64,000 bases of DNA from an uncultured Collinsella sp. (lineage in GTDB: Bacteria; Actinomycetota; Coriobacteriia; Coriobacteriales; Coriobacteriaceae). The stretch lies in the NCBI GenBank assembly GCA_900542165.1, contig UQMM01000001.1, forward strand, positions 1 to 64,000. The letters run 5' to 3'. The position numbers and the translations under genes were made by a program. The notes under the pieces were generated by a model. That model ran no database searches. It was given only the letters and a program-made list of their open reading frames with translations, and was not told the origin of the DNA. This document shows positions 61,597 to 64,000 of the stretch, piece after piece (positions within the stretch are counted from its first letter, which is position 1; each line of letters opens with the position of its first letter).

Positions 61597-63558
61597 ATGG
61601 AACAGAGGGTCCTCGGGGGAAGATACCTCCTCAAGGATAAGGTGGGAACGGGCGGCATGGCGACCGTCTTCCGTGCACAGGATCAGGTCCTCGACCGCAC
61701 GGTTGCCGTCAAGATCATGCTGCCGCAGTATGCCGGCGACGCCACCTTCGCCGCCCGCTTTAAGCAGGAGGCCCAGGCAGCAGCAGGCCTGTCCTCCCCC
61801 TATATCGTGGGCGTCTACGATTGGGGCAAGGACGGCGACACCTATTACATCGTCATGGAGTACCTGCGCGGCACCGACCTTAAGAGCGGCATCAAGAGCC
61901 ACGGCGCCCTCGACCCCAAGAAGGTCGCCCAGATCGGCTCGCAGATCAGCTCCGCGCTTTCGGTCGCCCACAAGCACGAGATCATCCACCGCGACATTAA
62001 GCCGCAGAACATCATGGTGCTGCCCGACGGCAACATCAAGGTGATGGACTTTGGCATCGCGCGCGCCAAGAACAGCCACCTCACGCAAGACAACAACGTG
62101 CTGGGAACCGCCCACTACGTCAGCCCCGAGCAGACCCGCGGTCAGGACCTCGGCCCCACCTCGGATATCTACTCGCTGGGCGTCGTGATGTACGAGTGCG
62201 CCACCGGCCGCGTTCCCTTTGACGGTGACGACGCCATCTCGGTCGCACTCAAGCAAGTCAACGAGCTGCCTATTCCGCCGAGCCAGATCAACTCCGGTGT
62301 CGACGCCGACCTTGAGCGCATCATCCTCAAGTGCATGGAGAAGGACCCGGCAAACCGCTTCCAGACCGCCGACGAGCTTCGTCAGGTGCTCAACAGCTAC
62401 CTGTCGGGCCGTGCCGTCAACGTCTCGGAGCCCACGCGCATCATCGGTGCCCCCGGTGAGCTGGGCGCCACCAAGACTCGCGAGCTTTCCGATCAGACGC
62501 GCGCCATGGTGCGTCCCGTCTCGGGCGTGAGCGGCCAGAATACCGCCCGTAGCTCGGTTTCGGGCTCCACCGGCTCCTACGAGGTCGAAAAGCCCAAATC
62601 CAACAAGAACAAGATCATCGCCGCCGTGGTGGCAGCCGTTGCCGTCATCGGCATCGTGGTGGCCTTTGCCACAGGACTCTTTGGCGGCGAGCAGGTCACC
62701 GTGCCCGATGTGCTGGGCAAGGACCAGCAGACTGCCGTCGAGCTGATCAAGGAAGCCGGCCTCGAGGTCGGCACCATCGACCAAAGCTACAACGACGATG
62801 TCGACGAGGGCAAGGTCGCCGAGCAGACGCCCAACGGCAACACCAAGAAGGCCAAGGGCACCAAGGTGAACCTGGTAATCTCCAAGGGTCCCAAGCCCTC
62901 CGAGAAGGTTGAGGTTCCCCGGCTTGTCGGCCTGACCAAGGACCAGGCCGAGGCCGCGCTGGCAAGCGTTGGCCTGAAGGGCAACGCCTCCGAGGAGGCC
63001 AACGAGGCCGATGAGGGCCAGGTCTTTGAGCAGGGCACCGAAGCCGGTAAGGAAGTCGCGAAGGGCACGACCATCTCGTACAAGGTCTCGAGCGGCCCGG
63101 ATACCACGTCCGTCCCCGATCTGACCGACATGACCGAGGCCCAGGCGCGCAACGCCCTCGATATGGCAGGCTTTGGCGTCGACGTTAGCTACCAGGAGAA
63201 CGACTCGGTTACCGAGGGCACCGTGATCAGCTGGAACCCCAGTGGCAAGCAGAAGCCCGGCGCCACGATTACCGTCGTCATTGCCAAGAAGTCCGGCAAG
63301 GCCAGTGTTCCGGGCAACCTGTACGGCAAGAGCATCTCCGCCGCCGTCACCGCGCTCAACAACGCCGGTTTCTATAACATCGGCTTCTGTGACCAGAACG
63401 GCAATCCCGTAAGCGGTAACGAGGATGCCACCGTTACGGGCGTCTCCCCCACTGGCAAGCAGTCCACCGACAGCACGATTACGCTGACGGTCGCACTTTC
63501 TGGCTCGGGTTCGGGCTCTGGCTCGGGCACGGGTGACGATTCCGGCACGACTAACTAG
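61597..63558 (+). CDS. pknB: PknB: PASTA-repeat Ser/Thr protein kinase
   Basis: This 653-aa transmembrane sensor kinase has its catalytic domain at about 7-270: VGTGGMATVFRAQD, VAVKIM, IIHRDIKPQNIMV, VMDFGIARA. A juxtamembrane segment with several Thr/Ser follows, then one membrane helix (about 335-358) and four PASTA domains (about 362-640) that bind muropeptides or lipid II. A Gly/Ser repeat tail ends the chain. The ATG at 61597 has AGGAG 5 nt upstream; an ATG 5 codons earlier is less likely. It closes the cluster, after the RodA-PBP fusion. Confidence 0.95.
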   Translation: MEQRVLGGRYLLKDKVGTGGMATVFRAQDQVLDRTVAVKIMLPQYAGDATFAARFKQEAQAAAGLSSPYIVGVYDWGKDGDTYYIVMEYLRGTDLKSGIKSHGALDPKKVAQIGSQISSALSVAHKHEIIHRDIKPQNIMVLPDGNIKVMDFGIARAKNSHLTQDNNVLGTAHYVSPEQTRGQDLGPTSDIYSLGVVMYECATGRVPFDGDDAISVALKQVNELPIPPSQINSGVDADLERIILKCMEKDPANRFQTADELRQVLNSYLSGRAVNVSEPTRIIGAPGELGATKTRELSDQTRAMVRPVSGVSGQNTARSSVSGSTGSYEVEKPKSNKNKIIAAVVAAVAVIGIVVAFATGLFGGEQVTVPDVLGKDQQTAVELIKEAGLEVGTIDQSYNDDVDEGKVAEQTPNGNTKKAKGTKVNLVISKGPKPSEKVEVPRLVGLTKDQAEAALASVGLKGNASEEANEADEGQVFEQGTEAGKEVAKGTTISYKVSSGPDTTSVPDLTDMTEAQARNALDMAGFGVDVSYQENDSVTEGTVISWNPSGKQKPGATITVVIAKKSGKASVPGNLYGKSISAAVTALNNAGFYNIGFCDQNGNPVSGNEDATVTGVSPTGKQSTDSTITLTVALSGSGSGSGSGTGDDSGTTN

Positions 63559-63610
63559 TCGAGGACCCATCACCCGCAGCGGCTAGGGCCGCAAACATAT
63601 TCGCTCAACG

Positions 63611-63647
63611 GCGCCCGCTTGCTCCCCCGCAAGCGGGCGCTTTATTT
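63611..63647 (+). terminator. Terminator of kinase/cell-wall cluster
   Basis: GCGCCCGCTTGC and its exact complement form a 12-bp stem with a 6-nt loop followed by TTTATTT, 52 nt past the pknB stop. Confidence 0.85.
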
Positions 63648-63674
63648 ATCGACAGACCATGGCCCCTTAGCAAC

Positions 63675-63701
63675 GCAAAGAGGCCCGCAAAAGCGAGCCT
63701 C
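63675..63701 (-). terminator. Minus-strand terminator near right edge
   Basis: GAGGCTCGC-TTTT-GCGGGCCTC pairs with two mismatches and is followed on the minus strand by TTTGCG. It implies a minus-strand transcript entering from higher coordinates. Confidence 0.5.
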
Positions 63702-63733
63702 CCAGGTGACAACAGAATATGTAATGCAGTAAT

Positions 63734-64000
63734 TACTGGCCGCAGAACTTCACCATGATCTCGACCATGGACTCTTGCCTATGGACAAAATGTCCATAGG
63801 CAAGGAGATGAAAGAGTAAGGACAACGCCCTCTAAAAGAAGGCCGTATATGAAGATTGCATATCCCTTTTGCCTTCATATACTCAAGAAGCACCCCTCGA
63901 AGCGCTCCTGAGAGGCCCCCTTGGATGCAACCCAGGGGATCCAGATTCTGGTAGACATCGGCGCAGCAAAATCCTGCCGCGCAGGCACGAACGGACATCT
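63734..64000 (-). other. Right-edge region: short, possibly degraded minus-strand frames
   Basis: No gene is recognisable. A minus-strand frame ending MVEIMVKFCGQ-stop at 63734 is closed upstream by a stop inside a palindrome. Another frame (63750-63998, about 82 aa) has no known relatives. Perfect inverted repeats lie at 63774-63804 (14-bp arms, AAA loop) and 63845-63882 (10-bp arms). It may be the remnant of a longer gene continuing past the window. Confidence 0.3.

Noticed and set aside
61585..63573. Minus-strand open frame of about 660 codons opposite pknB
   Set aside because: The plus-strand kinase and PASTA motifs are unambiguous. The antisense frame is composition-driven.

Overview
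This window looks like chromosomal DNA from a gut actinobacterium of the class Coriobacteriia, most likely Collinsella or a close relative. This is an inference from content: a GC-rich genome, an actinobacterial Ser/Thr kinase / FHA / PP2C / RodA-PBP cluster, the strict-anaerobe enzymes pyruvate:ferredoxin oxidoreductase and rubrerythrin, mannose-family PTS sugar uptake, and an apparent pathway for Amadori products (fructoselysine type), a trait reported for Collinsella. I see no prophage, insertion sequence or CRISPR array. Most of the window is compact bacterial sequence read on the minus strand.

Layout. 1-10.3 kb: a catabolic island with two GntR/UTRA repressors, a mannose-family PTS (EIIAB, EIIC, EIID), two FrlB-like SIS deglycases, a DMT exporter, a YitT membrane protein and a HAD phosphatase. 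10.3-24.7 kb: a GNAT acetyltransferase, threonine aldolase, PAP2 phosphatase, Mfd, endonuclease III, an ABC exporter, RmuC, two small membrane proteins, rubrerythrin, an iron-sulfur-less MutY homologue and an Rrf2 regulator. 25.0 kb: tRNA-Asp. 25.5-34.1 kb: a phosphodiesterase, two paralogous LytS/LytTR two-component pairs, a glycosyltransferase, an MFS transporter and a phospholipase-C-like protein. 34.2-39.6 kb: an amidohydrolase, an APC permease, a C39-like membrane protein and carbamate kinase. 40.2-43.8 kb: pyruvate:ferredoxin oxidoreductase. 44.2-47.9 kb: a small FHA / kinase / exported-protein operon. 48.1-52.4 kb: recR, ybaB and dnaX, with an opposite-strand gene between ybaB and dnaX. 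52.5-63.6 kb, plus strand: kinase, fhaA, fhaB, pstP, a fused rodA-pbpA, and pknB.

How the parts work together. The first island would import and phosphorylate a sugar-amine conjugate and split it by the two SIS enzymes, with the DMT protein perhaps exporting the released amine. Its promoters carry shared operator-like sites. The kinase cluster at the right couples PASTA sensing of cell-wall fragments to phosphorylation, with FHA readers, the PP2C eraser and the RodA-PBP synthase encoded in one run.

The most unusual signal is in the intergenic DNA. There are two kinds of palindromic element in which a short core is conserved but the flanking arms, although complementary to each other, differ in sequence from copy to copy. 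One kind is small and has a GTCCC/GGGAC core (2.1, 4.0, 8.1, 10.2, 38.5 and 44.2 kb, plus a related pair at 0.95 and 2.8 kb). The other has 26-38-bp perfect arms (21.6, 22.5, 25.2 and 40.1 kb). Most lie at gene 3' ends and many could terminate transcription.
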